Of a stretch of DNA of 64,000 bases, positions 15,897-24,426 are shown piece after piece (the first letter of the stretch is position 1; every line of letters begins with the position of its first letter). The notes below the pieces were generated by a model. It ran no database searches. It was given only the letters and a program-made list of their open reading frames with translations, and was not told where the DNA came from. The position numbers and the translations under genes are program-made. The stretch is taken from the NCBI RefSeq assembly GCF_042649685.1, contig NZ_JBHRZT010000073.1, forward strand, positions 437,369 through 501,368, read 5' to 3'. The stretch comes from Bacillus_BA songklensis (GTDB lineage: Bacteria > Bacillota > Bacilli > Bacillales > Bacillaceae_H).

Positions 15897-16816
15897 TAAA
15901 AGATCAGCGCTTTATCATAACTGTTCCAGCGAGCTCGGCTAACTTAGGGCCGGGTTTCGATTCCGTTGGAATAGCCTTATCCAGATATTTATCTCTCAAG
16001 GTCGAACTTGCAGAGAAGTGGGAGTTTATTCCGAAAACAAAAGATGTAGAAGAGATTCCGACAAATGAAGAAAATTTAATGTATCAAGTAGCTGCACAAG
16101 TGGCTGAAAAATATGAGGTTCCATTGCCTCCGGCTAAAGTAGAAGTAGAAAGTGATATCCCTCTTACACGCGGCCTTGGAAGCAGTGCATCTGCCATCGT
16201 GGCTGGAATAGAACTTGCCAATGAATTGTGTGGCTTACAATTGACTATCGAAGAAAAACTGCGAACAGCAAGCCTAATTGAAGGCCATCCCGATAATGTC
16301 GGTCCTTCTCTCTATGGGGGATTGATTATTGGAAATCACCACGAAAAAAGTACGCAGGTTGTTCATCTCTCCGATATTGATTTAGAAATTGTCGCTGTTA
16401 TTCCACGTTACGAGTTAAGAACGAGTGAGGCAAGAAGTGTTCTTCCTAAAGAGCTTTCTTATAGAACTGCGGTTGAGGCCAGTGCGGTAAGTAATGTGTT
16501 GGTTGCGGCATTGATGAGCCGCAATTGGCAGCTGGCAGGAGAGATGATGGAAAGAGACTTGTTTCATGAGCCGTATCGTGCTTCTCTTGTACCTGAATTG
16601 GAAGTGGTCCGCCTAGAAGCAAAGAAAAAAGGGGCTTTAGGGACAGCCTTGAGCGGGGCCGGTCCAACAATCCTTTGTTTGGCTCAAAAAGGCACTGGAA
16701 AAGATATTGCCGGCCATTTGCAACATCTTCTTCCTTCATGTGACGTAAGCCTCCTGCACGTAGATCAGCACGGGGTTCAAACTACAAGAGAGACAGTAAA
16801 AAACCATTGTCTATAA
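15893..16816 (+). CDS. thrB: homoserine kinase
   Basis: A 307-residue GHMP-family kinase that phosphorylates homoserine, the step before threonine synthase. The motifs are PASSANLGPGFDSVGIAL (motif 1), PLTRGLGSSASAIVAG (ATP-binding motif 2) and GALGTALSGAGPTIL (motif 3). It starts at ATG 15893, overlapping the thrC stop by four bases. hom, thrC and thrB form one tightly coupled operon with the single strong promoter described upstream. Confidence 0.96.
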   Translation: MIKDQRFIITVPASSANLGPGFDSVGIALSRYLSLKVELAEKWEFIPKTKDVEEIPTNEENLMYQVAAQVAEKYEVPLPPAKVEVESDIPLTRGLGSSASAIVAGIELANELCGLQLTIEEKLRTASLIEGHPDNVGPSLYGGLIIGNHHEKSTQVVHLSDIDLEIVAVIPRYELRTSEARSVLPKELSYRTAVEASAVSNVLVAALMSRNWQLAGEMMERDLFHEPYRASLVPELEVVRLEAKKKGALGTALSGAGPTILCLAQKGTGKDIAGHLQHLLPSCDVSLLHVDQHGVQTTRETVKNHCL

Positions 16817-16961
16817 AGTGGAACTTCAAAGAAGAAAAATAGATTATTGTCATTCCCTGAAGGCTTTTGGGCCAGACCCTTTTCGGAATATCGGGAGCAT
16901 CCTTTCAGCAGCCTTTTGTGAATTCTTATTCTACAGAATGGTATTTTTTAACAAATGATAT

Positions 16962-16990
16962 AAAAAAGCCCCCGGGAATGGGGGCTTTTT
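16962..16990. terminator. bidirectional terminator thrB / yutI
   Basis: AAAAAGCCCCC pairs with GGGGGCTTTTT around a six-base loop, with A and T runs on both sides. Confidence 0.9.
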
Positions 16991-16997
16991 CACATCA

Positions 16998-17234
16998 TTA
17001 AAATACTTGTTCTACTTCAACAATGCCTGGTACTTCTTCTAAAAGTGCGCGTTCAATACCAGCTTTTAAAGTGATAGTTGAACTTGGGCAGCTGCCGCAA
17101 GCACCTAATAAACGTAATTTTACGATGCCATCTTCTACATCCACTAATTCACAGTCTCCGCCGTCACGTAGTAAGAACGGGCGAAGTTTATCTAATACTT
17201 CTTGAACTTGTTCTTTCATATCCATATCTGACAT
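16998..17234 (-). CDS. yutI: NifU C-terminal domain Fe-S scaffold protein (YutI)
   Basis: A 78-residue stand-alone NifU/Nfu domain. It binds or delivers Fe-S clusters through the CxxC motif in LLGACGSCPSST. The LRPFLLRDGGDCELVDVEDG segment is typical. It starts at ATG 17234 with AAAGGAG upstream. Other cluster-related genes (yuzD, yuzB, yutM) lie within 5 kb, as in B. subtilis. Confidence 0.92.
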   Translation of the reverse strand: MSDMDMKEQVQEVLDKLRPFLLRDGGDCELVDVEDGIVKLRLLGACGSCPSSTITLKAGIERALLEEVPGIVEVEQVF

Positions 17235-17332
17235 ACTAATCGACTCCTTTCCTTATGATTTATTATAAACGGTCTTGCAGAAAAAATCTATTCAACTGCT
17301 GTCGGTAATGTTAACCTATATATAAATCCACA

Positions 17333-17428
17333 TAAATCATTTGACGTGGATAAAAAACATCCACGCAAATGATTTACGCATAAGCGGCCGCCAATCTCCC
17401 TTACGGGTTCGTGTCAGCCGCTTATACG
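17333..17428. repeat. two adjacent long imperfect inverted repeats
   Basis: First hairpin: TAAATCATTTG-A-CGTGGAT (17333-17351) with its complement at 17359-17376, an 18-bp stem with one bulged A. Second: CGCATAAGCGGC (17377-17388) with GCCGCTTATACG (17417-17428), one mismatch. They abut exactly and fill the middle of the 358-base spacer 17235-17592 between divergent yutI and yuzD. No T-run follows, so they do not look like terminators. Confidence 0.75.
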
Positions 17429-17592
17429 AAGACCTTTGTAAGCCTGCTCAAGGTGAGAGAACAGAAAGGCGCAAATAGAAGACGAACCAGTGACAGAGGT
17501 TAAAAAATTAAATTGGATTTATATATGAAAAGTGTTCGAGTATTTTTTGTAATGTGCAATCAAAATTAGGGCGTCCAAGAGGGGGAAGTACC

Positions 17593-17928
17593 ATGGTAAA
17601 GGAAAAGGTGGAAATATGTGTATATGGGGCAGAGGTTATTTGTGCAAGTTGTGTCAATTTGCCTTCCTCAAAAGAAACGTATGATTGGCTGGAAGCTGCC
17701 GTTTCAAGGAAATTTCCAGATCAGCCCTTTGATTTATCATATATAGATATTCATAATCCTCCCGAGGATTTGGAAAAGAAGCAGTTTGCCCAGCGAGTCA
17801 TTGAGGAAGACTTATTTTATCCGGTTGTTGTGATTAAAGGGGAAATTGTAGGGGAAGGGAATCCAAAATTAAAGCGTATTTATGAAGAACTTGAGAAATA
17901 TGGATATCAGCCAAAAGAAACCCCGTAG
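17593..17928 (+). CDS. yuzD: YuzD family disulfide oxidoreductase-like protein (DUF1462)
   Basis: A 111-residue thioredoxin-fold-like protein of the YuzD family with the CxxC motif in GAEVICASCVNLPSSKET. The rest includes IEEDLFYPVVVIKGEIVGEGNP, matching the family. ATG 17593 follows AGGGGGAAG; the longer frame from 17554 starts within non-homologous sequence. Activity is unproven, but CxxC and the location by yutI suggest thiol or Fe-S chemistry. Confidence 0.88.
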   Translation: MVKEKVEICVYGAEVICASCVNLPSSKETYDWLEAAVSRKFPDQPFDLSYIDIHNPPEDLEKKQFAQRVIEEDLFYPVVVIKGEIVGEGNPKLKRIYEELEKYGYQPKETP

Positions 17929-17946
17929 AGCTCTACGGGGTTTCTT
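17915..17946 (+). terminator. yuzD terminator overlapping its stop codon
   Basis: A 32-bp perfect palindrome (16-bp arms ending GTAGAG/CTCTAC) includes the TAG stop of yuzD and runs into TTTCTT. Confidence 0.8.
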
Positions 17947-18007
17947 GTTATTGTATAAAAAAGCATGCATGACACATTGAAATGGTCCAGCTGCAGCTCC
18001 TAATCTT

Positions 18008-18056
18008 TCGGTCGTTTCACTTCTGTCCATGAAACCAAAAGTGGTTTCCCGGTCAG
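18008..18056. repeat. dispersed intergenic repeat, family B copy 1
   Basis: A segment with GTTTCAC, CTG, CC, TGAAACCAAA and GGTT aligns along about 48 bp with 29192-29240 at roughly 70 to 75 percent identity. It contains a short inverted repeat (GTTTCA / TGAAAC). Further on, GGCAGACG and CGTCTGCC (18082-18117) form another hairpin in the same spacer. Confidence 0.55.
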
Positions 18057-18152
18057 AAGCTCCAAAGTACAGGATGTACAAAGGCAGACGTGGTGATTGA
18101 CGTCGCAGCGTCTGCCAACCTCCTGTTGTATTGTACAGCCACCTCCGCTTTT

Positions 18153-19220
18153 CTAACCGCTATGATGTTTATACATCCAAAGGATACCGGACTTTAAGAG
18201 GCGGGCTACCCGGCCTGTAATAGGCCGCTCTGCTAATAAGCCGAAGCCATGCTTTTTGCCTAAAGAGCCGAGAACGCCTTTTAATTTAATAGAAGGAAGT
18301 TCTTCTGGCAGTGATTCACCTTTCCATCTCTTTAACAGCACTTGAACAATTTGCTCGGCTTGCCCTTCCGCTAATTGTGCGCTTGGGGCATGAGGCAGAC
18401 TTGCGCAGTCTCCAACCACATACACATGTTCATCAGTTGGAAGGTTATGATATTTAGTTAATATAACTCTTCCTTGAGGATCTTTTTCAACGTTAAGATC
18501 ACGAACGACTTTAATTGGCTGAATACCGGCTGTCCAGACAATGACATCGCTATGAATAGGCTCACCGTGATTATAGACAGCGCTTTCTTCTACTTTTGTG
18601 ATATTGGCATTGTTAATGACTTCCACCCCATGGGAAGTAAACCATTGCTGTACATAATTGCTTAATCTTTCAGGAAAAGCGGATAAAATATGTTTACCGC
18701 GGTCAAACAATTTAATAGTTAAGTCAGGCCGGCTTTCGCTTAACTCACTTGCAAGCTCAACACCGCTTAACCCTGCTCCGACAATCGAAACAACAGAATG
18801 GGCAGGCAGATTGTTTAACATTTGATACGTTTTTCTGGACGCATCGATTGATTGGATACTGTATGTATATTCTTCAGCACCAGGAACGTTATGATACTTA
18901 TCTTCGCAGCCCAAACCAATAACTAAATCATCGTAGGAAACAGAGTCTTGGTCTTGTAAATGGACAACTTTATTTTCTAGATCGATATTTGTGACCATAC
19001 CGTATTTAATGTGTAAACGAGAGTGCTCAGGAAATGCAACACGAACATGCTGGTCGGCGATGGTGCCTGCTGCCAATGCGTAAAATTCAGTTTTTAAGCT
19101 GTGATATGGAGCTTTATCGATGAGTGTGATTTGAACATCTTCTGGTAGTTGAGTCGGGAGAAGTCTTTGTAGTATACGCATGCCGCCATAACCGCCGCCA
19201 AGAATAACAAGATTCTTCAT
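18153..19220 (-). CDS. yutJ: type II NADH dehydrogenase-like flavoprotein YutJ
   Basis: A 355-residue FAD/NAD(P)-binding oxidoreductase of the NDH-2 group. Such enzymes pass electrons from NADH to quinone without pumping protons. Motifs are GGGYGGMRIL (FAD), DLVIGLGCEDKY (ATG-like motif), VGAGLSGVELASELSE (NAD) and VYVVGDCASLPH (second FAD contact). The C-terminus (LLKSGILWMYKHH) could attach to the membrane. ATG 19220 has AAAGGAG 8 bp upstream. It is a paralogue of yumB 4 kb away. Confidence 0.88.
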   Translation of the reverse strand: MKNLVILGGGYGGMRILQRLLPTQLPEDVQITLIDKAPYHSLKTEFYALAAGTIADQHVRVAFPEHSRLHIKYGMVTNIDLENKVVHLQDQDSVSYDDLVIGLGCEDKYHNVPGAEEYTYSIQSIDASRKTYQMLNNLPAHSVVSIVGAGLSGVELASELSESRPDLTIKLFDRGKHILSAFPERLSNYVQQWFTSHGVEVINNANITKVEESAVYNHGEPIHSDVIVWTAGIQPIKVVRDLNVEKDPQGRVILTKYHNLPTDEHVYVVGDCASLPHAPSAQLAEGQAEQIVQVLLKRWKGESLPEELPSIKLKGVLGSLGKKHGFGLLAERPITGRVARLLKSGILWMYKHHSG

Positions 19221-19453
19221 GGGAAATTCTCCTTTAGCTTCTAGACATTTACCTTCTATATTCGATAACATATTTTATTGGAATAACACTTTGTGATAAC
19301 ACGTTTAATCTTTATTGCATCTAAAAGTATAACGAAATTAATCAAAAATAACAACAAGTTTTCGGTTAATTTTCAACACATTTCGCTATGTCTCTAAATT
19401 GACGTTTTCTGTAAAACAAGGTACGATTAAAAATTAGTAGCGAGGTGAAAAAA

Positions 19454-19693
19454 ATGATTAAGCCAATTGTAGAGTTTTGTATTAGTAATCTGGCTAGCGG
19501 TTCTCAAAAGGCACTGGAACAATTAGAGAAAGATCCGAATTTTGATATTATCGAGTATGGTTGTTTAGGGTATTGCGGAAAATGTGCCCATTCTTTATTC
19601 GCTCTCGTAAACGGAGAGATTGTCCTTGGAGAAACACCTGAACAATTAGTTGAACATATATACGAATATTTAGAAGAAAACCCAATGTTTTAA
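19454..19693 (+). CDS. yuzB: YuzB family protein (DUF1450)
   Basis: A 79-residue DUF1450/UPF0349 protein with conserved cysteines in PIVEFCISNLASGS and EYGCLGYCGKCAHS (CxxxCxxC-like). This suggests metal or Fe-S binding of a thioredoxin-like ferredoxin type. ATG 19454 is chosen because the GAGGTG ribosome binding site overlaps the in-frame GTG at 19445. It has its own strong terminator. The function is unknown. Confidence 0.88.
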   Translation: MIKPIVEFCISNLASGSQKALEQLEKDPNFDIIEYGCLGYCGKCAHSLFALVNGEIVLGETPEQLVEHIYEYLEENPMF

Positions 19694-19694
19694 A

Positions 19695-19731
19695 AAAAGC
19701 TTGTCGAAAAACAATTTTTCGACAAGCTTTT
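19695..19731 (+). terminator. yuzB terminator
   Basis: A 17-bp perfect stem (AAAAGCTTGTCGAAAAA and its complement) with a three-base loop ends in TTTT. Confidence 0.9.
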
Positions 19732-19828
19732 CTAACGTCTTCTAATCAATATATAAATGAATGCTTTTTTAGAAAAATTTTGAGAAGGGGCAATGGGTTA
19801 GAAAATATTTCAATTAAGATAATAAATA

Positions 19829-20521
19829 TTACATGACTGTCGCATGTTGCTCTCTAATTTCATACCAGCGATCTCGTGCCATCTCCACAATTTTTTGATC
19901 TCCGCTTTTCGTGTGCTTTTGAATAATTTGAGAAAAATAGAAAGCCGATTGTTTGTAATCGCCTATTCTTCTGCTTAATTCCCCAATCATATATAAAATT
20001 CTGGCTGCACTCATTTGTGTACCGCGAAAGTCATCTCTGCTATACGATTGTATATATTCCTGTCTTGCGTAGGTCAAAAAATGCATTTCACTCTGCTCAT
20101 TTCCTTTTATGCGATAAAGCCAGGCTAGGCGAAGCAATAATCCTGCTGTGGTAATATGTTTCTCTTTTTTTAAGGAGGCACAATAAAGGGCTAACTTATA
20201 GCTGCTAATGGCTTGTTCAAGCGTTCTTTTCTCTCCGTAATTTTGGACTTTCCATTGATTCCAAACTTTTTCCTTGATGGTGTTAAGGGAGTTAGGAGGG
20301 AAGTAAGGCATAAAATCTTCTGTGGTGGAAAATCCGCAATGTGGGCAAACATTGACGTGATAAAAAATAGGATTCAATTCTTCTTTCTCATAATGAGTAA
20401 AAAAATCTGTATCATATTTAACCGCCTTAATAAAGCGTGAACGAATCTTTTTAGTGGAATATGCTTGGTGACAAACCACACAAGTTAGATGCCGATCATA
20501 TAATGGTTCCAATTGACTCAC
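19829..20521 (-). CDS. DUF2225 family protein, zinc-ribbon N-terminus
   Basis: A 230-residue DUF2225 protein. The N-terminal zinc-ribbon-like part has CVVCHQAY and CPHCGFSTTEDF. The C-terminal two thirds is helical and TPR-like (ISSYKLALYCASL, LLRLAWLYRIKG, ARILYMIGELSRRIGDYKQSAFYFSQ), which suggests protein binding. The role is unknown; the family is found in Firmicutes and spirochetes. The ATG start at 20521 has GGGAGG upstream. It is not in an evident operon. Confidence 0.85.
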   Translation of the reverse strand: MSQLEPLYDRHLTCVVCHQAYSTKKIRSRFIKAVKYDTDFFTHYEKEELNPIFYHVNVCPHCGFSTTEDFMPYFPPNSLNTIKEKVWNQWKVQNYGEKRTLEQAISSYKLALYCASLKKEKHITTAGLLLRLAWLYRIKGNEQSEMHFLTYARQEYIQSYSRDDFRGTQMSAARILYMIGELSRRIGDYKQSAFYFSQIIQKHTKSGDQKIVEMARDRWYEIREQHATVM

Positions 20522-20660
20522 GCTAATAGCCTCCCATCTAGGTATTTTTGATCATTAATCATTTTATTGATGATTATATCATAAATCTTTTGAACTATTT
20601 TGGTAGTTGTGTATAAAAAATAATTAGAAAGAACGGGGGGATAATAATTTCAGGTAAAAA

Positions 20661-20701
20661 GATAGAAAAAAACCCCCTTGATCGAAAGAATCAAGGGGTT
20701 T
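20661..20701 (-). terminator. leftward hairpin terminator upstream of the DUF2225 gene
   Basis: AACCCCCTTGAT / ATCAAGGGGTT with a seven-base loop. Read leftward it ends in a run of seven T. It stands about 140 bp upstream of the DUF2225 start in the same direction, so it may act as a leader terminator or shield that gene from antisense transcripts. Confidence 0.65.
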
Positions 20702-20720
20702 GAAACGGGGGATATTTTCA

Positions 20721-20749
20721 TTGTGCTCTTTTTTAATTATCTTTATACT
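20721..20749 (+). promoter_or_regulatory. dapF promoter
   Basis: TTGTGC (20721-20726) and TATACT (20744-20749) with 17-bp spacing, 40 bp before the dapF start codon. Confidence 0.7.
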
Positions 20750-20788
20750 AGAAAGCAATAAAAAATTTGCTTGCAGCGGAGGACTAAA

Positions 20789-21649
20789 ATGAAAAGCTTT
20801 CAATTTACCAAAATGCATGGTCTAGGAAACAATTATATTTACGTCAATCAGTTTGAAGAGAAACTGGAAGAACATGAGCTGGCAGCCCTGGCAGTGAAAG
20901 TATCCAATGTTCATACGGGAATCGGATCGGACGGGATGATTTTAATCTGTCCTTCTGATGTGGCACCTGTGAAGATGCGCATTTTTAATAATGATGGATC
21001 AGAAGGGAAAAATTGCGGAAATGGATTGCGCTGTGTCGCCAAATATGCTTATGAGCATAAGCTGGTACAAACAGAGGTATTCAAAATTGAAACTCTTTCT
21101 GGATTAGTGGAAGCACAAGTACAGGTGGAAAATGGTATTGTTCAAAGTGTGACGGTAGACATGGGGAAACCGCGTTTAGCAAGGCATGAAATTCCGATGC
21201 ATGGACAAGATGTTGAGCAAGTAGTGGCTGAAAAAGCTTCTTTTAACGGAGAAGATTATGAAATTACCGCTGTTTCGATGGGGAACCCACACGTCATTTT
21301 TTATGTGTCAGATATTACTGAGGCACCCGTGACTACCTTAGGTCCTGTTGTTGAAAAACATGAGCGCTTTCCAGAAGGCATCAATGTCGAGTTTGTAGAA
21401 GTAGTAAGTGAAAACGAATTGCATTTTCGCGTATGGGAAAGAGGCTCAGGTGTGACGCAAGCTTGTGGAACAGGTGCCTGTGCAGCAGTCGTAGCATCCA
21501 TATTAAACGGCTATACAAAGAAAAACGTGCCGACTACCGTTCATTTAGCAGGAGGAGATCTTGTTATTACATGGACAGAAGAAGGGAATGTTTTCATGAC
21601 AGGGCCTGCGGAAACGATTTGTACAGGGACATATTATTATGAATTGTAA
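20789..21649 (+). CDS. dapF: diaminopimelate epimerase
   Basis: A 286-residue PLP-independent epimerase that makes meso-diaminopimelate for lysine and peptidoglycan. The two active-site cysteines are visible in NCGNGLRCVA and ACGTGACAA. The N-terminal FTKMHGLGNNYIYV is the family signature. ATG 20789 follows GGAGG; the in-frame TTG at 20771 is too close to the previous elements. The length matches the family. It is followed by yutM after a 69-bp gap. Confidence 0.96.
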   Translation: MKSFQFTKMHGLGNNYIYVNQFEEKLEEHELAALAVKVSNVHTGIGSDGMILICPSDVAPVKMRIFNNDGSEGKNCGNGLRCVAKYAYEHKLVQTEVFKIETLSGLVEAQVQVENGIVQSVTVDMGKPRLARHEIPMHGQDVEQVVAEKASFNGEDYEITAVSMGNPHVIFYVSDITEAPVTTLGPVVEKHERFPEGINVEFVEVVSENELHFRVWERGSGVTQACGTGACAAVVASILNGYTKKNVPTTVHLAGGDLVITWTEEGNVFMTGPAETICTGTYYYEL

Positions 21650-21718
21650 GGCGGCAGATTATTTGTTGAAGCAGCCAGTTATGAGTATACTAGGAATGAA
21701 AAGGAGGTCGAATGATTA

Positions 21719-22084
21719 ATGAGTCAAGATATCCTAACAATTACTGAAGCAGCAAGCTTTCAAATAAAAGATATGATGAAAGAACACGGCGAGACAGGTG
21801 CTTATTTACGTGTTGCTATTCAGGGTGGAGGGTGCAGCGGGCTTTCTTACGGCATGGGGTTTGATCATGAAGTAAAAGAGGGCGACGTTGAATTTGAACA
21901 ACATGGAATTAAAATTTTAGTAGACAAGGAAAGTGCACCCGCTTTAAAAGGAACAAAAATTGATTATAAACAGTCTATGCTTGGGGGCGGATTTACAATC
22001 GATAATCCGAACGCCATCGCATCCTGTGGCTGCGGTTCCTCTTTCCGTACCGCTGCAAATGCCGGTACGCCTGAAGAGTGTTGA
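21719..22084 (+). CDS. yutM: HesB/IscA-type Fe-S carrier YutM
   Basis: A 121-residue A-type Fe-S carrier. The three cluster cysteines are in GGGCSGLSYGM and CGCGSSF near the C-terminus. It starts at ATG 21719 after AAAGGAGG. It may be cotranscribed with dapF, since no terminator intervenes. In B. subtilis the next genes are yumB and yumC; here yumC is only a remnant. Confidence 0.93.
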   Translation: MSQDILTITEAASFQIKDMMKEHGETGAYLRVAIQGGGCSGLSYGMGFDHEVKEGDVEFEQHGIKILVDKESAPALKGTKIDYKQSMLGGGFTIDNPNAIASCGCGSSFRTAANAGTPEEC

Positions 22085-22130
22085 GGAAGAATTTACCCTA
22101 TAAGCTCAAATAAGCAAGGAAAGTGTTATA

Positions 22131-22167
22131 AAAAAATGACGGGTGCTTATTGCACCCGTCATTTTTT
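22131..22167 (+). terminator. yutM terminator
   Basis: AAAATGACGGGTGC pairs with GCACCCGTCATTTT around a five-base loop, followed by T. Confidence 0.9.
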
Positions 22168-22172
22168 AACTC

Positions 22173-22240
22173 TATAAGAAAGTATAAATTATGCTTTAAA
22201 ATTGTCTAGGTGCATGAGCGAGCTTGCTGCACTTTTCTAG
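22173..22240. repeat. dispersed intergenic repeat, family A
   Basis: The 15-mer TATAAGAAAGTATAA is repeated exactly at 37161-37175, and more loosely near 10115-10130. In each case it lies just after a terminator. Here it is followed by AAAATTGTCTAGGTGC and a GTGCA/TGCAC hairpin. The stretch before the 36-bp repeat (GAAATTGTCCGG, 10143-10154) resembles it. Confidence 0.55.
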
Positions 22241-22672
22241 TTAAAACATAGAAGTACTATGTAAAGGCTGAACTCTTGCTTTTGGATCAATGTAAGTTTT
22301 CGCATTGTTAACAGCCGTTGGACCTTCACCGAAGCCGGCCACAATCAGTTTTACTTTGCCCTCATACGTGCAAATGTCACCTGCTGCATAAATACCAGGG
22401 ATGTTTGTTTCCTGTTTCGTGTTGACAACAATGGCATTCTTCTGGATGTCTAAGCCCCATTCTTTAATAGGCCCTAGCGAAGAAATGAAACCAAAGTTAA
22501 CGATGACATCATCGACATCAATGACTTCCTTTGCTTCTCCTTTTGTATCTTCAAGAACTACTTGAGAAATGAACTCGTCACCAATAAATTCAACAGGGAC
22601 ATAAGGTGTTTTTACTTCTACTTTTGAGTTCATTAACGTTTCGACGCTATGTTCATGAGCGCGGAATTTGTC
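22241..22672 (-). pseudogene. yumC: C-terminal remnant of YumC-type ferredoxin-NADP+ reductase
   Basis: The frame gives only the last 140 or so residues of a thioredoxin-reductase-like ferredoxin/flavodoxin-NADP reductase (YumC is about 330 aa). These include VDDVIVNFGFISSLGPI, NIPGIYAAGDICTYEGKVKLIVAGFGEGPTA (second FAD contact) and the C-terminal PLHSTSMF. Family-like sequence continues upstream of ATG 22633 (DKFRAHEHSVETL) and then stops. The FAD GxGxxG domain and the NADP motif are missing. The remnant sits exactly where yumC stands in B. subtilis, so this looks like decay in place by an N-terminal deletion. Confidence 0.82.
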
Positions 22673-23074
22673 ACTAGGTAGAATTATCAGTTGGAAATTT
22701 TTATTGGTACCAATAATACAAACGAATCATTCTGTTTTCAAGTGAATGAATATTCGTTTTTTAATATCGGTGAAGAAAGCAATTTCTGTATCGGAAAGAA
22801 CGAGAAATAAATGAATTTTGTCTTGAAAAAGTTCGTGAAAAGGAATATCATGTTTGATAGGCATATTGTTAAGAATTTGTGACAATTATATAACAATTTT
22901 ATGTACTTCTTTGTTTATTTACGTGAAGTAATTCACAAAGTTTGTCGTGTTACATTAGATGAGGCGATGGATAAGAACAAAGTGAGATGCTCACAATAAG
23001 GGAAAAACAACATTTCTTTCGTCAAGCTAAAGCTGATTATAAAATATTCAATAGAAAAGGTGGATGACATCGCA
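22673..23074. promoter_or_regulatory. yumB upstream region with Rex-like operator
   Basis: About 400 bases without a gene. At 22921-22938, ACGTGAA-GTAA-TTCACAA resembles the Rex box (TTGTGAA-N4-TTCACAA): one half perfect, the other 5 of 7. A candidate promoter is TTGTGA (22877-22882), 17 bp, TATGTA (22900-22905). Rex senses NADH/NAD+ and controls NADH dehydrogenase genes in Bacillus, which fits the downstream gene. The match is only suggestive. Confidence 0.5.
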
Positions 23075-24289
23075 ATGAGAAAGCCTAAAATTGTAATTCT
23101 TGGTGCCGGTTATGGTGGTCTTATGACAACTGTCAACCTTCAAAAGAAGTTGGGGGTTAGTGAAGCGGAAATCGTGCTTGTAAACAAAAACGATTATCAC
23201 TATGAGACAACTTGGTTACATGAAGTATCTGCCGGTACTTTACACCACGATCGTTCTCGTTTTAAAGTTGCTGACGTTATTGATAAAAGCAAAGTGAAAT
23301 TCGTTCAAGACACAGTAGTAGATATTAAAACAGCTGAAAAACGTGTTATTCTAGAGAACGGCGAATTGGAATACGATTATTTGGTTGTTGCCCTTGGTTA
23401 TGAATCTGAAACATTCGGTATCAAAGGCTTAAAAGAGTATGCATTCTCAATTGCCAACATTAACTCTGCTCGCCAAATTCGTGAGCATATGGACTATATT
23501 TTTGCTACTTACAACAACGAGCCGGTTAAACGCGATGAATTGTTAACAATTGTTGTTGGGGGCGCAGGTTTCACAGGTATCGAATTAGTGGGAGAACTTG
23601 CAAACCGTGTTCCGCAATTATGTAAAGAATTTGATATTCCTCGTGAAAAAGTACGCATTATCTGTGTTGAAGCGGCTCCAATGGCTTTACCTGGTTTTGA
23701 TCCAGAGCTAGTAGAATATGCTGTAACACAATTGGAGCGTAAAGGTGTAGAGTTCAAAATCGGCACAGCAATCAAAGAATGTACAGAAGACGGCATTATT
23801 GTTGCAAAAGATGATCAAGTAGAAGAAATCAAAGCCGGTACGGTTATCTGGGCTGCCGGTGTGCGCGGAAGCCACCTTATCGAAAAAGCCGGTTTTGAAA
23901 ATATGCGCGGACGTGTAAAAGTAGATCCTTATTTACGTGCTCCAGGCCATGATGATGTATTCATCGTCGGTGACTGTTCATTAGTCATTAACGAAGAAAT
24001 CAATCGTCCATACCCGCCAACTGCGCAAGTTGCTATGCAAGAAGGCGTTACATGTGCGAAAAACTTGGCTGTGTTAGTGCGTGGACAAGGTGAAATGGAA
24101 GTATTCAAACCCGATTTAAAAGGTACGGTATGTTCATTAGGCCATGATGATGCGATTGGTATCGTATTCGGCCGAAAATTATTTGGTTCAAGTGCATCAT
24201 TCATGAAAAAAGTAGTAGATAACCGTGCATTATTCTTACAAGGCGGAGCGGGTCTTGTAATGAAAAAAGGTAAATTTAACTTCTTTTAA
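23075..24289 (+). CDS. yumB: type II NADH dehydrogenase YumB
   Basis: A 404-residue NDH-2 flavoprotein. It has GAGYGGLMTTVNLQ (FAD), ETTWLHEVSAGTLHHDRSRF (family-specific), VVGGAGFTGIELVGELA (NADH) and FIVGDCSLVINE (FAD). PYPPTAQVAMQEG near the quinone site and a C-terminal amphipathic stretch ending KKGKFNFF suit monotopic membrane binding. ATG 23075 fits the family N-terminus MRKPKIVILG; GTG 23060 is in frame upstream. It donates NADH electrons to menaquinone. A Rex-like site lies upstream and a strong terminator downstream. Confidence 0.93.
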   Translation: MRKPKIVILGAGYGGLMTTVNLQKKLGVSEAEIVLVNKNDYHYETTWLHEVSAGTLHHDRSRFKVADVIDKSKVKFVQDTVVDIKTAEKRVILENGELEYDYLVVALGYESETFGIKGLKEYAFSIANINSARQIREHMDYIFATYNNEPVKRDELLTIVVGGAGFTGIELVGELANRVPQLCKEFDIPREKVRIICVEAAPMALPGFDPELVEYAVTQLERKGVEFKIGTAIKECTEDGIIVAKDDQVEEIKAGTVIWAAGVRGSHLIEKAGFENMRGRVKVDPYLRAPGHDDVFIVGDCSLVINEEINRPYPPTAQVAMQEGVTCAKNLAVLVRGQGEMEVFKPDLKGTVCSLGHDDAIGIVFGRKLFGSSASFMKKVVDNRALFLQGGAGLVMKKGKFNFF

Positions 24290-24291
24290 AT

Positions 24292-24335
24292 AAAATGAAG
24301 GGAGACAGGCTTTTTAGCCTGTCTCCCTTCATTTT
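24292..24335 (+). terminator. yumB terminator
   Basis: A 19-bp perfect stem (AAAATGAAGGGAGACAGGC and its complement) with a six-base loop, ending in TTTT. Confidence 0.9.
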
Positions 24336-24426
24336 ATGAAACGGTATAAGATTTTTGCACGGATGTCTTTTTTTATAAACAAAAAGAGGTGTATAGTAAA
24401 GGTAATAAAAACATGGGGGAATGGTG

